Shown: positions 8,517 to 17,324, counted from the stretch's first letter. The stretch: DNA of 64,000 nt from Elusimicrobium minutum Pei191 (GCF_000020145.1 NC_010644.1:372001-436000), one strand, 5' to 3'. The notes: a model not told the origin generated them from the sequence alone. A program made the numbers and translations.

Positions 8517-10847
8517 ATGAGTGATTTTATTTTAGGTAAAAAAAGAGCAAAATATTTTAACGTGGAAACAGGTAAACTTACCCCCATACATAAAATGCCG
8601 GAAGAGGAAACAGCTCTTTTTGAGCGTTACGACGTAATTTACCGCGCCTTATGCGCTATTTTATATAACTTTGCTCCTTTATCGGGCCATCCGGGCGGCA
8701 GTATTTCAAGCGGAAGATTTGTACAAAATTTAATTTATAATGAAATGGCCTATAAACTTTCCGATCCTAAAGAAAAAAAGGCTGACATAATCTCTTACGC
8801 CGCAGGCCACAAGGCCTTAGGTTTATACGCCATGTGGGCATTGCGCAATGAATGCGTTGCCCAGGCCGCGCCTGAACTTCTTGCTAAAGATATACAAAAT
8901 CAAATGAGATTGGAAGACCTTTTGGGATTTAGGCGCAATGAAGCCACAGCTACTAAATATTTTAAAGAGTTTAAATCAAAACCTTTGGGCGGACACCCCG
9001 AACCGGTTGTTCCTTTTGTTAAAACAAGCACCGGCGCAAGCGGAGTTGGCGTAGGCAGCGCTGTAGGCATGGCTTTTGCCGCGGCTGACGCGTATTCAAA
9101 AAACAGCCCCGTAATTAATATCATTGAAGGGGAAGGCGGTTTAACAGCGGGCCGCTGCAGTGAAGTTATAGCCATGGCGGCAACGGCTAATATAAATAAT
9201 TTGGTTTTGCATTTGGATTGGAACCAGGCGTCAATCGATTCGGATAGAGTTACTTCGGACGGGGAAAACCCCGGAGATTATGTGCAATGGACGCCGCTTG
9301 AACTTTTTTATATTAATGACTGGAACGTTGTTTTTGTACCCGAAGGCCATAATTACGAACAAATTTACGCCGCGCAAAAATATGCTTTCAACATAAAAAA
9401 TGGGCAGCCTACAGCAATAATTTACCGTACCGTTAAAGGCTGGAAATACGGGCTTGAAGGCAAAAGCTCACACGGGTCGGGCCATAAATTCGCTTCAGAA
9501 GGCTTTCACAATACTCTTAGCGAGTTTGAATCTGTTTTCGGCGTTTCCATGCCAAGATTCTGCGGCGAGCAAACCCCGCAGGGAATTGAGGATTGTTTTT
9601 GGGGCAATTTGCAATCAATAAGAGAGGCTCTTAAAAAAGATACCGAGCTGGCGCAATTTATAGCTAAAAAAGTTTTCGCCGCGGCTGAAAGGCTAAACAA
9701 CAAAAATTCTGAACCTAGCCCGTGGTTGGGCGACGTTGAAAAAGTGTATTCTTTCGACTTCGCTAAACTACCTGCCGAGTTTAATTTTAAACAGGGCGAA
9801 TCTTACGCCACAAGAACTGTGCTGGGTGATGTCTTGGGTTATATAAATAAAGAAAGCGGCGGCACTTTTCTTGTAGGTTCAGCTGATTTATACGGTTCTA
9901 CAAACGCTGGTAATATAGCAAAAGCGTATCCTAAAGGTTTTTATAATAAAGCACGCAACCCCGAAAGCAGGCTTGTAGCGGACGGCGGCATTTGTGAGGA
10001 CGGACTTAACGCGCTGGCTACCGGTATTTCCGCCTACGGTAAACATATAGGCGTGGCCGCTTCTTATGCGGCTTTTGCAAGCTTCGGACATGTGGCGATG
10101 AGACTGCACGCCATCGGGCAGGAAGCGAATCATGTTTATAATAAAGAAAACATAAACACGGTTATACAATTTAACGGACATTCCGGGATACCTACGGGTG
10201 AGGACGGCCCCACGCACGCGGACCCGCAGGCTTTACAGTTATTTCAGGAAAATTTTCCCAAAGGGCTTTGTATTACGTTAACGCCTTTTGAAGTAGACGA
10301 AATTTGGCCCATGGTAACATACGCTTTATCAAAACGTCCGGCGGTATTAGCGCCTTTTGTTATGCGTCCTTCCGAAAAAATGATTGACCGCGCTAAATAC
10401 GGAGCGGACCCGGCGCACAAAGCCGTAAACGGTATTTACAGGCTTTGCAAAGCTGACGGCAAGGCTGACGTGAATATAATTATTCAAGGTTCGGGCGTGG
10501 CGAGGAACTTTATTAACGGAACTTTTGAAAAACTTGCCCAAGAAGGCGTTAAAGCCAATGTTTGGTATGTTTGCAGCAAAGAACTTTTTGATATGCTTCC
10601 TTTAGAAGAGCAGGAAAAAATACTGCCTTATGAGGTAAGGCAAAATGCTATGGCTATAACGGACTTTACCGTGCCTACCATAGCCAACCTTCTTTTAAGC
10701 GCAAAAGGGCAAAAACATATGCTTTGGCCGCATAAAAACGGCAAGTACCTTGGCAGCGGCAAACACTCTAATGTTTATAAAGAAGCCGGGCTTGACGCAG
10801 ACGGGCAATTATCTGCTATACTATCTTACATCAAAGATGCAAAATAG
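8517..10847 (+). CDS. Transketolase-like thiamine-diphosphate enzyme (divergent, long)
   Basis: A 776-residue protein with the full transketolase layout: cofactor domain (GHPGGSISSGRF, then GEGGLTAG and LHLDWNQASID), pyrimidine domain (CEDGLNALATGISAYG with the activating Glu, then GHSGIPTGEDGPTHADP), and a C-terminal domain to the end. Ordinary transketolases have about 660 residues and a GDG cofactor motif; here it reads GEG and there is extra sequence near 330-420. It probably moves two-carbon units between sugar phosphates, but substrate preference is open. AAGGAG precedes the ATG. Phosphoketolase was considered and does not fit the motifs. Confidence 0.8.
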   Translation: MSDFILGKKRAKYFNVETGKLTPIHKMPEEETALFERYDVIYRALCAILYNFAPLSGHPGGSISSGRFVQNLIYNEMAYKLSDPKEKKADIISYAAGHKALGLYAMWALRNECVAQAAPELLAKDIQNQMRLEDLLGFRRNEATATKYFKEFKSKPLGGHPEPVVPFVKTSTGASGVGVGSAVGMAFAAADAYSKNSPVINIIEGEGGLTAGRCSEVIAMAATANINNLVLHLDWNQASIDSDRVTSDGENPGDYVQWTPLELFYINDWNVVFVPEGHNYEQIYAAQKYAFNIKNGQPTAIIYRTVKGWKYGLEGKSSHGSGHKFASEGFHNTLSEFESVFGVSMPRFCGEQTPQGIEDCFWGNLQSIREALKKDTELAQFIAKKVFAAAERLNNKNSEPSPWLGDVEKVYSFDFAKLPAEFNFKQGESYATRTVLGDVLGYINKESGGTFLVGSADLYGSTNAGNIAKAYPKGFYNKARNPESRLVADGGICEDGLNALATGISAYGKHIGVAASYAAFASFGHVAMRLHAIGQEANHVYNKENINTVIQFNGHSGIPTGEDGPTHADPQALQLFQENFPKGLCITLTPFEVDEIWPMVTYALSKRPAVLAPFVMRPSEKMIDRAKYGADPAHKAVNGIYRLCKADGKADVNIIIQGSGVARNFINGTFEKLAQEGVKANVWYVCSKELFDMLPLEEQEKILPYEVRQNAMAITDFTVPTIANLLLSAKGQKHMLWPHKNGKYLGSGKHSNVYKEAGLDADGQLSAILSYIKDAK

Positions 10848-10921
10848 CCCGTATATATAAAGATTTAAAAGTAGAATATTAAAACAGATGCGGCGGAGCC
10901 CGTGTCACGAGAGGTAATAAA

Positions 10922-11350
10922 ATGGCTGAAGAAAAACCATATTTAACAGGCAGAACGTATATTTTCAGATTGCCGAAAGGCAAAGACCTGCAAGATTCAA
11001 TTACTGCATTCTGCCATGACAATCAGATAAAATGCGGTATAATTAACGCTATCGGAGCTGTGGAAAACGCAACCGTTTCCTACTATGACCAAGCCAAAAA
11101 GAAATATGAAAAAATTGTTTTGGAAGACGAACATGAACTTGTTTCTCTAATAGGTAATGTAAGCATAAAAGATAACAGACCGTTTGTTCATGCGCACGCT
11201 ATATTGTCAAACAAGAAAGGCGAAGTAAAAGCCGGTCACCTTATGCTTGGCACAAAGATATTTAGCGCAGAGGTTTATATACAAGAACTTGTAGGCGAAC
11301 CTAAGGTAAGAAAAGAAGATAAAGTTACCAAATTACAACTTTGGGCTTAA
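10922..11350 (+). CDS. PPC/DUF296 domain protein
   Basis: A 142-residue protein that consists of one PPC (DUF296) domain. The RTYIFRLPKGKDLQDSITAFC opening, GIINAIGAVENATVSYY centre and the histidine-rich strand (PFVHAHAILSNKKGEVKAGHL) are typical. Members form trimers; in plants the domain sits in AT-hook DNA-binding proteins, and single-domain bacterial members are of unsettled function. It has its own likely promoter (TAGAAT near 10872), an SD (GAGAGG) and a terminator, so it is a single-gene unit after the transketolase-like gene. Confidence 0.85.
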   Translation: MAEEKPYLTGRTYIFRLPKGKDLQDSITAFCHDNQIKCGIINAIGAVENATVSYYDQAKKKYEKIVLEDEHELVSLIGNVSIKDNRPFVHAHAILSNKKGEVKAGHLMLGTKIFSAEVYIQELVGEPKVRKEDKVTKLQLWA

Positions 11351-11364
11351 TTATAAAAAAGAGT

Positions 11365-11397
11365 GCCGCCGCAGATATCTGCGGCAGCTTTTTTATT
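11365..11397 (+). terminator. Terminator of the PPC-domain gene
   Basis: The palindrome CCGCAGATATCTGCGG inside a longer GC-rich stem, followed by six T. It overlaps the end of the decayed pilin on the other strand. Confidence 0.8.
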
Positions 11398-11900
11398 TAA
11401 TTACACATTGGGATGATAATGATGTTGTAGCTTGTATCAATGTTCCGCACATAGCTTTGCAAATTGCAATACCTTAGCTTTTTGAATCATAAGCATAGTA
11501 GTCGGGTATTCCTATTTTGTATAGTTTTGGCGGGGATTCAGTGCTGAGCAACCTTTTTGTAATAGTGAAGGTATTTTTGCCTTTTGTATATCGTATTTCT
11601 ATGTAAGAATTACATTAATAAACGTAGGACATATCATTGCCTAAAGGTATGAAAACATCAAGAACTTCATTCATTTGTGCTTCGGTTGGGTATGCTGTAT
11701 AAAATCAGAAAACTCGCCGATTTGCAGCCTGTATCTTTCCTAAGCCTGGTATAAGGTGTTAATTTTTGAAAGAGCGTCAGCCGCGCGAGCTTTTAGCACG
11801 GCTTTACTATATTGAGGAAGCGCAATGGCGGCAAGTATGCCTATAATTAAAACAACAAGCAACAGTTTAATAAGAATAAAAGCTTTTTTGTTTATAAACA
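11393..11900 (-). pseudogene. Decayed type IV pilin gene
   Basis: The minus strand encodes a recognisable pilin in pieces. The N-terminal helix survives ([17 protein letters not shown], then SKAVLKARAADA), but the processing site reads KAFILIKLL instead of KGFTLIELL, so the cleavage glycine and Glu5 are lost. A TAG follows YQA. In other frames come ERYRLQIGEFSDF, then TAYPTEAQMNEVLDVFIPLG, then EIRYTKGKNTFTITK, and finally ICKAMCGTLIQA and a stop at 11393-11395. All are typical pilin segments in the correct order, separated by stops and frameshifts. It is a dead member of the window's pilin family. Confidence 0.8.
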
Positions 11901-11969
11901 CACTTTTATAAAAAGTTATATTAAATAATATATACACAAAAAACAGACTGAATTTTATACAATTAATCA

Positions 11970-12872
11970 ATGACAGATAAAGATTTTAAAAGCGGTTTTG
12001 CCGTTATGGCAGGTTTACCAAACGCGGGCAAGTCCACGCTTCTTAACGCTGTGGCGGGGGGGCTGCTCTCGGCGGTTTCGCCAAAGCCGCAAATGACAAG
12101 GCAAAATATTATTGCCCTTAGCGAAGGTGAAAAACACCAAATTATTTTTGTTGATACTCCCGGTTTTTTAGAGGCAAAATATAAATTGCAGGAAATTATG
12201 AAAGGCTCACTTTCCCAGGCTTTGGAGGAGGACGCCGACGTGGCTGTTTTTGTTTTTGACCCTTTGCAGGAATATTCCGCCCATAAAAAACTTATATCTA
12301 AATTACAAAACATTAAATGCCCTTTATTTGTTTTAATAAACAAAGCCGACACCCAGCCTGTTGAAAAACTGCGTAAAATTGAGGAGCAATTAAAAAAAGA
12401 TTTGCCTGATATTGAAAAAACTTTTTTTATTTCCGCCAAACAAAATAAAGGCGTAGCTGAATTCAAAACGGCAGTGGCGGAAACCCTTCCCTTTAACCCG
12501 CCGTATTTCCCGCAAGGCCAGTGGACTGACAGATGGGAAAGATTTTACGTTGCCGAATTTATAAGAGAGCAAATTTTTAATTTGTATGAAAAAGAAGTGC
12601 CTTACTGTACTTATGTGGAAGTTGAAACCTTTACCGAAGACCTTGGCCCCAAAAACTATATAAAGGCCAAAATCTATGTTGAGCGTGAAAGCCAAAAACC
12701 TATTATTATAGGATCTAAAGGAAGTTCAATAGCTAAACTTAGGGTTTCGGCCCAAAAAAGGATAGAAGAATTTTTAGGCCGCAAATACCGTTTGGAGCTT
12801 GAGGTTTCAGTAGAACCGCAATGGAGAAGCAGTAAAAAATGTCTTCAAAAATTCGGTTTTATTACTGAGTAA
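11970..12872 (+). CDS. era: GTPase Era
   Basis: A 300-residue Era, the KH-domain GTPase that binds the 3' end of 16S rRNA during 30S assembly. The P loop GLPNAGKST is at residues 15-23; VDTPGFL (G3) and NKAD (G4) follow, with SAKQNKG as G5. The C-terminal KH domain (about 200-285) has the PIIIGSKGSSIAKLR motif (GxKG). The ATG lies six bases after TACAAT with no SD, another leaderless candidate. Its end overlaps by 11 bases the end of the convergent NHL-repeat gene. Confidence 0.95.
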   Translation: MTDKDFKSGFAVMAGLPNAGKSTLLNAVAGGLLSAVSPKPQMTRQNIIALSEGEKHQIIFVDTPGFLEAKYKLQEIMKGSLSQALEEDADVAVFVFDPLQEYSAHKKLISKLQNIKCPLFVLINKADTQPVEKLRKIEEQLKKDLPDIEKTFFISAKQNKGVAEFKTAVAETLPFNPPYFPQGQWTDRWERFYVAEFIREQIFNLYEKEVPYCTYVEVETFTEDLGPKNYIKAKIYVERESQKPIIIGSKGSSIAKLRVSAQKRIEEFLGRKYRLELEVSVEPQWRSSKKCLQKFGFITE

Positions 12873-14208
12873 TACCAGCAATTTCTTCATTATTTAGGCC
12901 GAAGAAAATTTTACTTACAACATTGTTTCTTGAATCGGCTATATAAACCTCGCCCCTGTTGTTAACCGCCACTCCGGTAGGATAATTCAACCCAGCGTTG
13001 TTTGATTTTATTACGCCGTTAACGTCGTCAAAATCGTTGTCCGCTATTATTACGGGAGTTCCGGAAGGAGCGAACTTAATTACCCTGTTGTTACCTGAAT
13101 CCGCCAAATAAACTATATCGGCCGCGTCTACCGTAAGGCCGTGGGGTTCTTTTAAATGAATATGTTTAGGCCCGCAGCCGGCAAAATTTTCCAAAGTATT
13201 ATTTGCGTTAAGTTTATACACACAGTTATTATAGCTGTCTGATATAAAGACATCACCGCTTCGGTTAACCGCTAGGGAGGATATTTGGGCTTTTGTTAAA
13301 TCTTTATTTTTCATGTCACTGTCGATAAAAGAAACTTTGCTTAAATCAAGCTCAATATTTACGCGGCCTCTGTTATTTATTTTAAGTATTACGGTGCCGT
13401 CCGCTATAAAGATGTTTCCCTGCCGGTCAGTAGCCACGGCCGTGGGTAAAGAAAGTTGTGTCGTAACGCCAGCGCCGCCGTTTTGCGCAGGAGTTCTGCC
13501 TCCGCCCGCCACTGTGCTTATAATGCGGTTGTCATCCATTTTTAAAAGGCGTTTAAAACCGCTGTCAATTATATAAATTGTTCCTTCTGGAGATAATGCT
13601 ATATCTTGCAAATCTGAAAATCTAAAGTCCTCCGCCACAAGTCCTTCCTGAAACATGCCGCTGCGCCCGTTGCCCGCTAAAGTGGTAATCATACCGTCGG
13701 CAAAAACCTTTCTTATTCGTTTATTTCCTTTATCTAATATATATAAAGCGCTTAAATTATCAACCGCTATTGCGCAAGGGTTTGAAAGTGAACTTTGCAA
13801 AGCGCCAAGTTGGTCGTCACCGTTAAAACCCGCTATGCCTTTGCCAGCGACAGGCCTTACTATACCGGTTCTTTTTATTAACTGCATTGAAAGCGTTTTT
13901 GCCGGGGGAACAAAAGCGTCATTTATGGGGTTATCAGCCTGAGGTTGTACGGTTTTTGTCGCGGGAATGTTTTGTTTAGCAGTCTCTTTTGTGTCAGGTT
14001 CCAAGTTTTGGGTAGGGTTGGAAATTTGTGAGACAGCTCTTTCTGTTTCCTTTACTTCAACTTCGTAAGAATCTGCCATCTTTTGCTTTTGGAATTTTGT
14101 CCCAAAATTTGCGCCCGCTTTAATGCCGTATAAAGAAACGCATATAAAAGCGCCGATAAAAATAATCATTCCTAAAGAGTGTAAAATTTTTTTATAAGTC
14201 CCTTTCAT
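12862..14208 (-). CDS. Membrane-anchored NHL-repeat beta-propeller protein
   Basis: A 448-residue protein with one N-terminal membrane anchor (about residues 10-30), a polar low-complexity linker (30-110), and NHL-type repeats to the end. The repeats read as AVDNLSALYILDKGNKRIRKV, FIADG, FISDSYNNCVYKL, YLADSGNNRVIKF and YIADSRNNVVSKI, forming a six-bladed propeller-like domain outside the cytoplasmic membrane. Function is unknown; such propellers usually bind proteins or glycans. I chose the ATG at 14208 because AGAGGA lies just upstream; the frame is open 18 codons further but without signals. Confidence 0.75.
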   Translation of the reverse strand: MKGTYKKILHSLGMIIFIGAFICVSLYGIKAGANFGTKFQKQKMADSYEVEVKETERAVSQISNPTQNLEPDTKETAKQNIPATKTVQPQADNPINDAFVPPAKTLSMQLIKRTGIVRPVAGKGIAGFNGDDQLGALQSSLSNPCAIAVDNLSALYILDKGNKRIRKVFADGMITTLAGNGRSGMFQEGLVAEDFRFSDLQDIALSPEGTIYIIDSGFKRLLKMDDNRIISTVAGGGRTPAQNGGAGVTTQLSLPTAVATDRQGNIFIADGTVILKINNRGRVNIELDLSKVSFIDSDMKNKDLTKAQISSLAVNRSGDVFISDSYNNCVYKLNANNTLENFAGCGPKHIHLKEPHGLTVDAADIVYLADSGNNRVIKFAPSGTPVIIADNDFDDVNGVIKSNNAGLNYPTGVAVNNRGEVYIADSRNNVVSKIFFGLNNEEIAGITQ

Positions 14209-14246
14209 CTTTTGTGTCCTCTGTAGTCCATTTATAGTAATGATAC

Positions 14247-14280
14247 AAAAAAACCCCGCCAAGTTGGCGGGGTTTTAAAA
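14247..14280 (-). terminator. Terminator of the SPFH gene
   Basis: AACCCCGCCAACTTGGCGGGGTT read on the minus strand, followed by a T run. It lies 12 bases after the SPFH stop. Confidence 0.85.
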
Positions 14281-14291
14281 GCTGCAATTAT

Positions 14292-15275
14292 TTATTTTTT
14301 ACCATTTCCCGATATAAGGTCCCTTACCGCGCCTACCGCGCCTAAAACGCCTGTGGCTTCAAAAGGCATATAAACGAGTTTATTGTCTTTGCCTTCGGTC
14401 ATTGTTGTTAAGGCTTCAATATATTTAAGGCTTATTAAGTAGTTAGCCGGGTTGGAATACTGGGCAACCGTGTCGCTGATAGTTTTAACAGCGGTGGCTT
14501 CGGCTTCCGCAACTCTTATTTTAGCCTGCGCTTGGCCGTCCGCTTCTAAGATTAAGGCCTGGCGGGAACCTTCGGCTCTCTTAATTTCGGCTTCTTTAAA
14601 ACCTTCCGCCTTTAAGATCTGCGCTTGTTTTAAACCTTCCGCTTCTAAGATGGCGGCGCGTTTGTCGCGTTCGGCCCTCATTTGCTTTTCCATAGCTTCT
14701 TTAATTTCCCTGGGGGGAATAATATCTTGCAACTCAACGCGGTTAACTTTAACACCCCATTTGTTGGAGGCGTCGTCCAAAATATGGCGCAGTTTGGAGT
14801 TAATTGTTTCACGTGAGGTTAAAGTTTGGTCCAAATCAAGTTCGCCGATAACGTTACGAAGCGTTGTCTGCGTAAGTTTTTCGATAGCTACAGGCAAGCT
14901 TGTAATTTCATAGACAACTCTTAAAGGATCTGTCACCTGGAAATAAATAAGCGCGTTAATTTCAATGCTGACGTTATCTCTTGTAATAACGCTTTGACGG
15001 GGGAAATCATACACAGTTTCACGCATGTCTATGCGCTCAAGCATTTCTGTATAAGAAACCTGCCTTCCGCCTATCTCGGCCGAGCGTTTCCAGTCAATTC
15101 TTCTCGGATTATCAAAAAACGGCACAATAAAGTTAATGCCCGATGTTAATGTGGCATGATACTTACCAAGTCTTTCAATAACCATTACTTCGGCTTGTTG
15201 TATAATTCTAATACCTTTGGAAAGCAACATCACGCCAAAAGCGATTAAAATAAGAGCCAATATTAAAAGTCCCAT
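14292..15275 (-). CDS. SPFH/band 7 membrane protein (QmcA/stomatin type)
   Basis: A 327-residue stomatin-like protein. One N-terminal membrane helix (about 1-20) is followed by the band 7 domain (VMVIERLGKYHATLTSGINFIVPF through RVELQDIIPPREI) and a long Ala/Glu-rich coiled coil (about 195-265, repeats of the LEAEG kind). Family members form large oligomeric rings in the inner membrane and modulate proteases or membrane domains. Its downstream partner in many genomes is NfeD, which is encoded just upstream here. A strong SD (GGAGGAG) precedes the ATG. Confidence 0.93.
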   Translation of the reverse strand: MGLLILALILIAFGVMLLSKGIRIIQQAEVMVIERLGKYHATLTSGINFIVPFFDNPRRIDWKRSAEIGGRQVSYTEMLERIDMRETVYDFPRQSVITRDNVSIEINALIYFQVTDPLRVVYEITSLPVAIEKLTQTTLRNVIGELDLDQTLTSRETINSKLRHILDDASNKWGVKVNRVELQDIIPPREIKEAMEKQMRAERDKRAAILEAEGLKQAQILKAEGFKEAEIKRAEGSRQALILEADGQAQAKIRVAEAEATAVKTISDTVAQYSNPANYLISLKYIEALTTMTEGKDNKLVYMPFEATGVLGAVGAVRDLISGNGKK

Positions 15276-15456
15276 TTTACTCCTCCTTTTTATTAATTAA
15301 ATGTTTTATTCAAATTCTCTATAATGGTTCCTGCCGTAAAATCTTTTCTCTTCGTTCACGTTCCGCTTTCATTTCCATTTACCGAAATAAAATCCTTTGT
15401 GATAAAGAGAATTACGATAATTATTATGAAAATAATAAATATTATAGGCGTTGGGT
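15276..15456. other. Gap between nfeD and the SPFH gene
   Basis: About 180 bases between two same-strand genes. I see AT-rich sequence and only very short open frames without credible starts. No clear hairpin or promoter stands out. Confidence 0.4.
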
Positions 15457-15882
15457 TTAGATTTTTTTAACCGTTAAAATTATGCCTTCAATTTTTTCAA
15501 CCGTAACATCGGCGTCTAAGGCAATAACGGAGTCCGACACGGCCTGCCAAACATCTCCGTCTATTTTAACGCGGCCCGTTTTCTTTTCAGCGTTAATTTC
15601 TTCCGTTACGTGGGCCTGTTTACCTATTAAAGCGTCAACATTGGTTTTTACGGATTGGTTTTTATGTAAATATTTAAGCGCTATAGGCCTTACCGTTAAG
15701 AAAAGTATTATAGCTATTACCGCAAAAAATACCGCCTGTATTAAAAACGAAGCGCCGAAATAAGCGGGAAGCGCCGTAACCAAAAGCGCGGTGCCTATAC
15801 AAGCTAAAGAAAAATCAAGCGTAAACATTTCCCCTATAATAAACAAAAGGCCTGCTATAAGCCATATGTAGTGAATAGACAT
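15457..15882 (-). CDS. nfeD: NfeD family membrane protein
   Basis: A 141-residue short NfeD. Two or three membrane helices occupy residues 1-75 (IWLIAGLLFIIGEMF is typical) and a C-terminal OB-fold domain covers about 80-141 (ALIGKQAHVTEEI ... GRVKIDGDVWQAVSD). Short NfeD proteins pair with SPFH proteins at the membrane, and the SPFH gene lies downstream on the same strand. The start follows GGAGA. Its ATG lies nine bases after the stop of the SirB1-like gene, so these two are cotranscribed. Confidence 0.92.
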   Translation of the reverse strand: MSIHYIWLIAGLLFIIGEMFTLDFSLACIGTALLVTALPAYFGASFLIQAVFFAVIAIILFLTVRPIALKYLHKNQSVKTNVDALIGKQAHVTEEINAEKKTGRVKIDGDVWQAVSDSVIALDADVTVEKIEGIILTVKKI

Positions 15883-15891
15883 TTTTTTCTC

Positions 15892-16728
15892 CTATATATC
15901 AAGTAAGGTCATAAAATCGCGTAAATACGCAAGCCTTCTCTCATCTTTGAATTTTTTATGTATAAAAATTAAATTAGCAAGACATCTTCTTATAATAAGA
16001 TGTGATGTAAGCGGTTCTAAATATTTATTATCCCAGGTAATTGAGCGTGAAACAATGTATTCCATGCATTCTCGCAGGGTTAAAACTTTCCCTCCGTCAA
16101 AAGGGTCAACGTAAAAAGGCTCGTTAAAAGACGGTTCGTTAAACTGCACAAGCAGCCTGCCCGCGAAATCAACAACTGTTATATCAAGCCCCAAACGCTG
16201 GCCTGTTACCGCATATAAACAGCAAATCATTATGCCTGCCGCTGAACGGGACTCAAACATTTTGTCAAAAGACATATGCTGCGGGCGTAAGTTTACCGAA
16301 ACCGGTTTAATGCCCAGCGTGTTAAAAAAGAAAATTTGCATAGCCTGCGCTACGTCTAGGCTGTCTGCGCAGTTTAAAGTCATGGGGTGAAAGCGCGCGG
16401 CGACAGCATCTATTTTTTGATTAAAAGTTTTTGTGTCTAAAACAGGGTTTTCAAATTTGGAAATAAGTTCAAGCCCTTCTTCTAAATCAGGGTTAATTTT
16501 ATTTGAAAAAGTTAAAAAGCTGTCACGCAGCCTGTCAAAGGCCACTTCTTCAATTAAAGTGTGCACGAAAGCGGGCGTGTTATTTTTAAATTCTGCTTCA
16601 AGAACCGTTTTAAAAACGGCCGGTTTATTTTTAATTACGCTTGCAAGCTCGGCCTTTAAAAAATCCGCGCTTTCCACCGGTTCTGCCGATATTAAATTAA
16701 TAAGGGCCTTTATTTGATTTTCATACAT
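15892..16728 (-). CDS. SirB1-like (transglutaminase-related) protein lacking catalytic residues
   Basis: A 278-residue protein similar to SirB1/YchA: the LEEGLELISKFENPVLD motif (residues 82-98) is the family hallmark, followed by the core around 128-200. Catalytically competent relatives have a Cys in an RxGxC-type segment before LY..VGxRLGL and a His in a GHFL-type segment. Here these places read AGIMICCLYAVTGQRLGL (164-181) and FAGRLLVQ (188-195), so Cys aligns with Gly and His with Arg by eye. It is probably a binding protein, not an enzyme. It begins the SirB1-like/nfeD/SPFH run. Confidence 0.7.
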   Translation of the reverse strand: MYENQIKALINLISAEPVESADFLKAELASVIKNKPAVFKTVLEAEFKNNTPAFVHTLIEEVAFDRLRDSFLTFSNKINPDLEEGLELISKFENPVLDTKTFNQKIDAVAARFHPMTLNCADSLDVAQAMQIFFFNTLGIKPVSVNLRPQHMSFDKMFESRSAAGIMICCLYAVTGQRLGLDITVVDFAGRLLVQFNEPSFNEPFYVDPFDGGKVLTLRECMEYIVSRSITWDNKYLEPLTSHLIIRRCLANLIFIHKKFKDERRLAYLRDFMTLLDI

Positions 16729-16791
16729 ATATAAAACATATAAAAATATATAGGCATTTGCAATGAATTTCTTTAGGAATAAACTAAATTC

Positions 16792-16820
16792 TTGTTTTTA
16801 TAAAAAATAAAGGGTATAAT
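16792..16820 (+). promoter_or_regulatory. Promoter upstream of tRNA-Lys
   Basis: TTGTTT (16792-16797), a 17-base spacer, TATAAT (16815-16820). It could drive the tRNA-Lys region or a short RNA ending at the hairpin at 16905-16939. Confidence 0.5.
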
Positions 16821-16826
16821 ATACTT

Positions 16827-16939
16827 AATAAAATAGATTTACCGAACGGTCTGTTTTAAAAAAAGTGGACACATAAAAAAGTTTTTGGTAAAATATTTAT
16901 GTCAGGGATAAACCTGAATTTATCCCCGGTTGTTTTTTT
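16827..16939 (+). ncRNA. Candidate short RNA upstream of tRNA-Lys
   Basis: Between the promoter above and tRNA-Lys lies an intrinsic-terminator-like hairpin: GGGATAAA (16905-16912), loop CCTGAA, TTTATCCC (16919-16926), then a run of seven T (16933-16939). A transcript of about 110 bases would start near 16827. There is no open frame of note in it. It may instead be a leader that attenuates tRNA transcription. Confidence 0.3.
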
Positions 16940-16960
16940 GACGCAAATTTTTTGTTTTAT

Positions 16961-17032
16961 GCGCCCGTAGCTCAGTGGTAGAGCATCCGCCTTTTAAGCG
17001 GGGGGCCGTGAGTTCAAGTCTCACCGGGCGCA
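16961..17032 (+). tRNA. tRNA-Lys (anticodon TTT)
   Basis: A complete cloverleaf: acceptor GCGCCCG/CGGGCGC, D arm GCTC-AGTGGTA-GAGC, anticodon stem TCCGC/GCGGG around loop CTTTTAA, T arm GTGAG-TTCAAGT-CTCAC, discriminator A. The 3' CCA is not encoded (the sequence continues CTTTT). Confidence 0.95.
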
Positions 17033-17149
17033 CTTTTTTAAGTTTTTTGTTTTTGTTTGGCTGCGGTGTTTTTCTTTTTTTGCTAATAATATTTGTCCGG
17101 CAGGTAATAAAAACTTAAAAACAGTTTAAAAAAACATAACAAAATTTAA

Positions 17150-17224
17150 GCCCCCTTCGTCTATCGGTTAGGACGTCGGATTTTCAATCCGAAAAGAGGA
17201 GTTCGATTCTCCTAGGGGGCGCCA
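17150..17224 (+). tRNA. tRNA-Glu (anticodon TTC)
   Basis: Acceptor GCCCCCT/AGGGGGC, anticodon stem TCGGA/TCCGA around loop TTTTCAA, T arm GAGGA-GTTCGAT-TCTCC, discriminator G followed by an encoded CCA. It lies about 120 bases after tRNA-Lys and is followed by a terminator. Confidence 0.95.
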
Positions 17225-17227
17225 TTT

Positions 17228-17262
17228 AAAAAGGCTTTCCGTATTTGGAAAGCCTTTTTTAT
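17228..17262 (+). terminator. Terminator after tRNA-Glu
   Basis: AAAGGCTTTCC and GGAAAGCCTTT form a perfect stem around GTATTT, followed by T residues. Confidence 0.88.
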
Positions 17263-17324
17263 TATAAAAGAACTTATTACCTATTTTATCACTATAACGT
17301 ATTTTTTATACTATAAATTTATTA

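Noticed and set aside
8517-10847. Phosphoketolase
   Set aside because: Size is similar, but the motifs (GHPGGS, GEDGPTHADP) are those of transketolase.
14452-14913. A 153-residue frame antisense to the SPFH gene
   Set aside because: Ser/Ala-rich mirror of the coiled-coil region, with no start signal.
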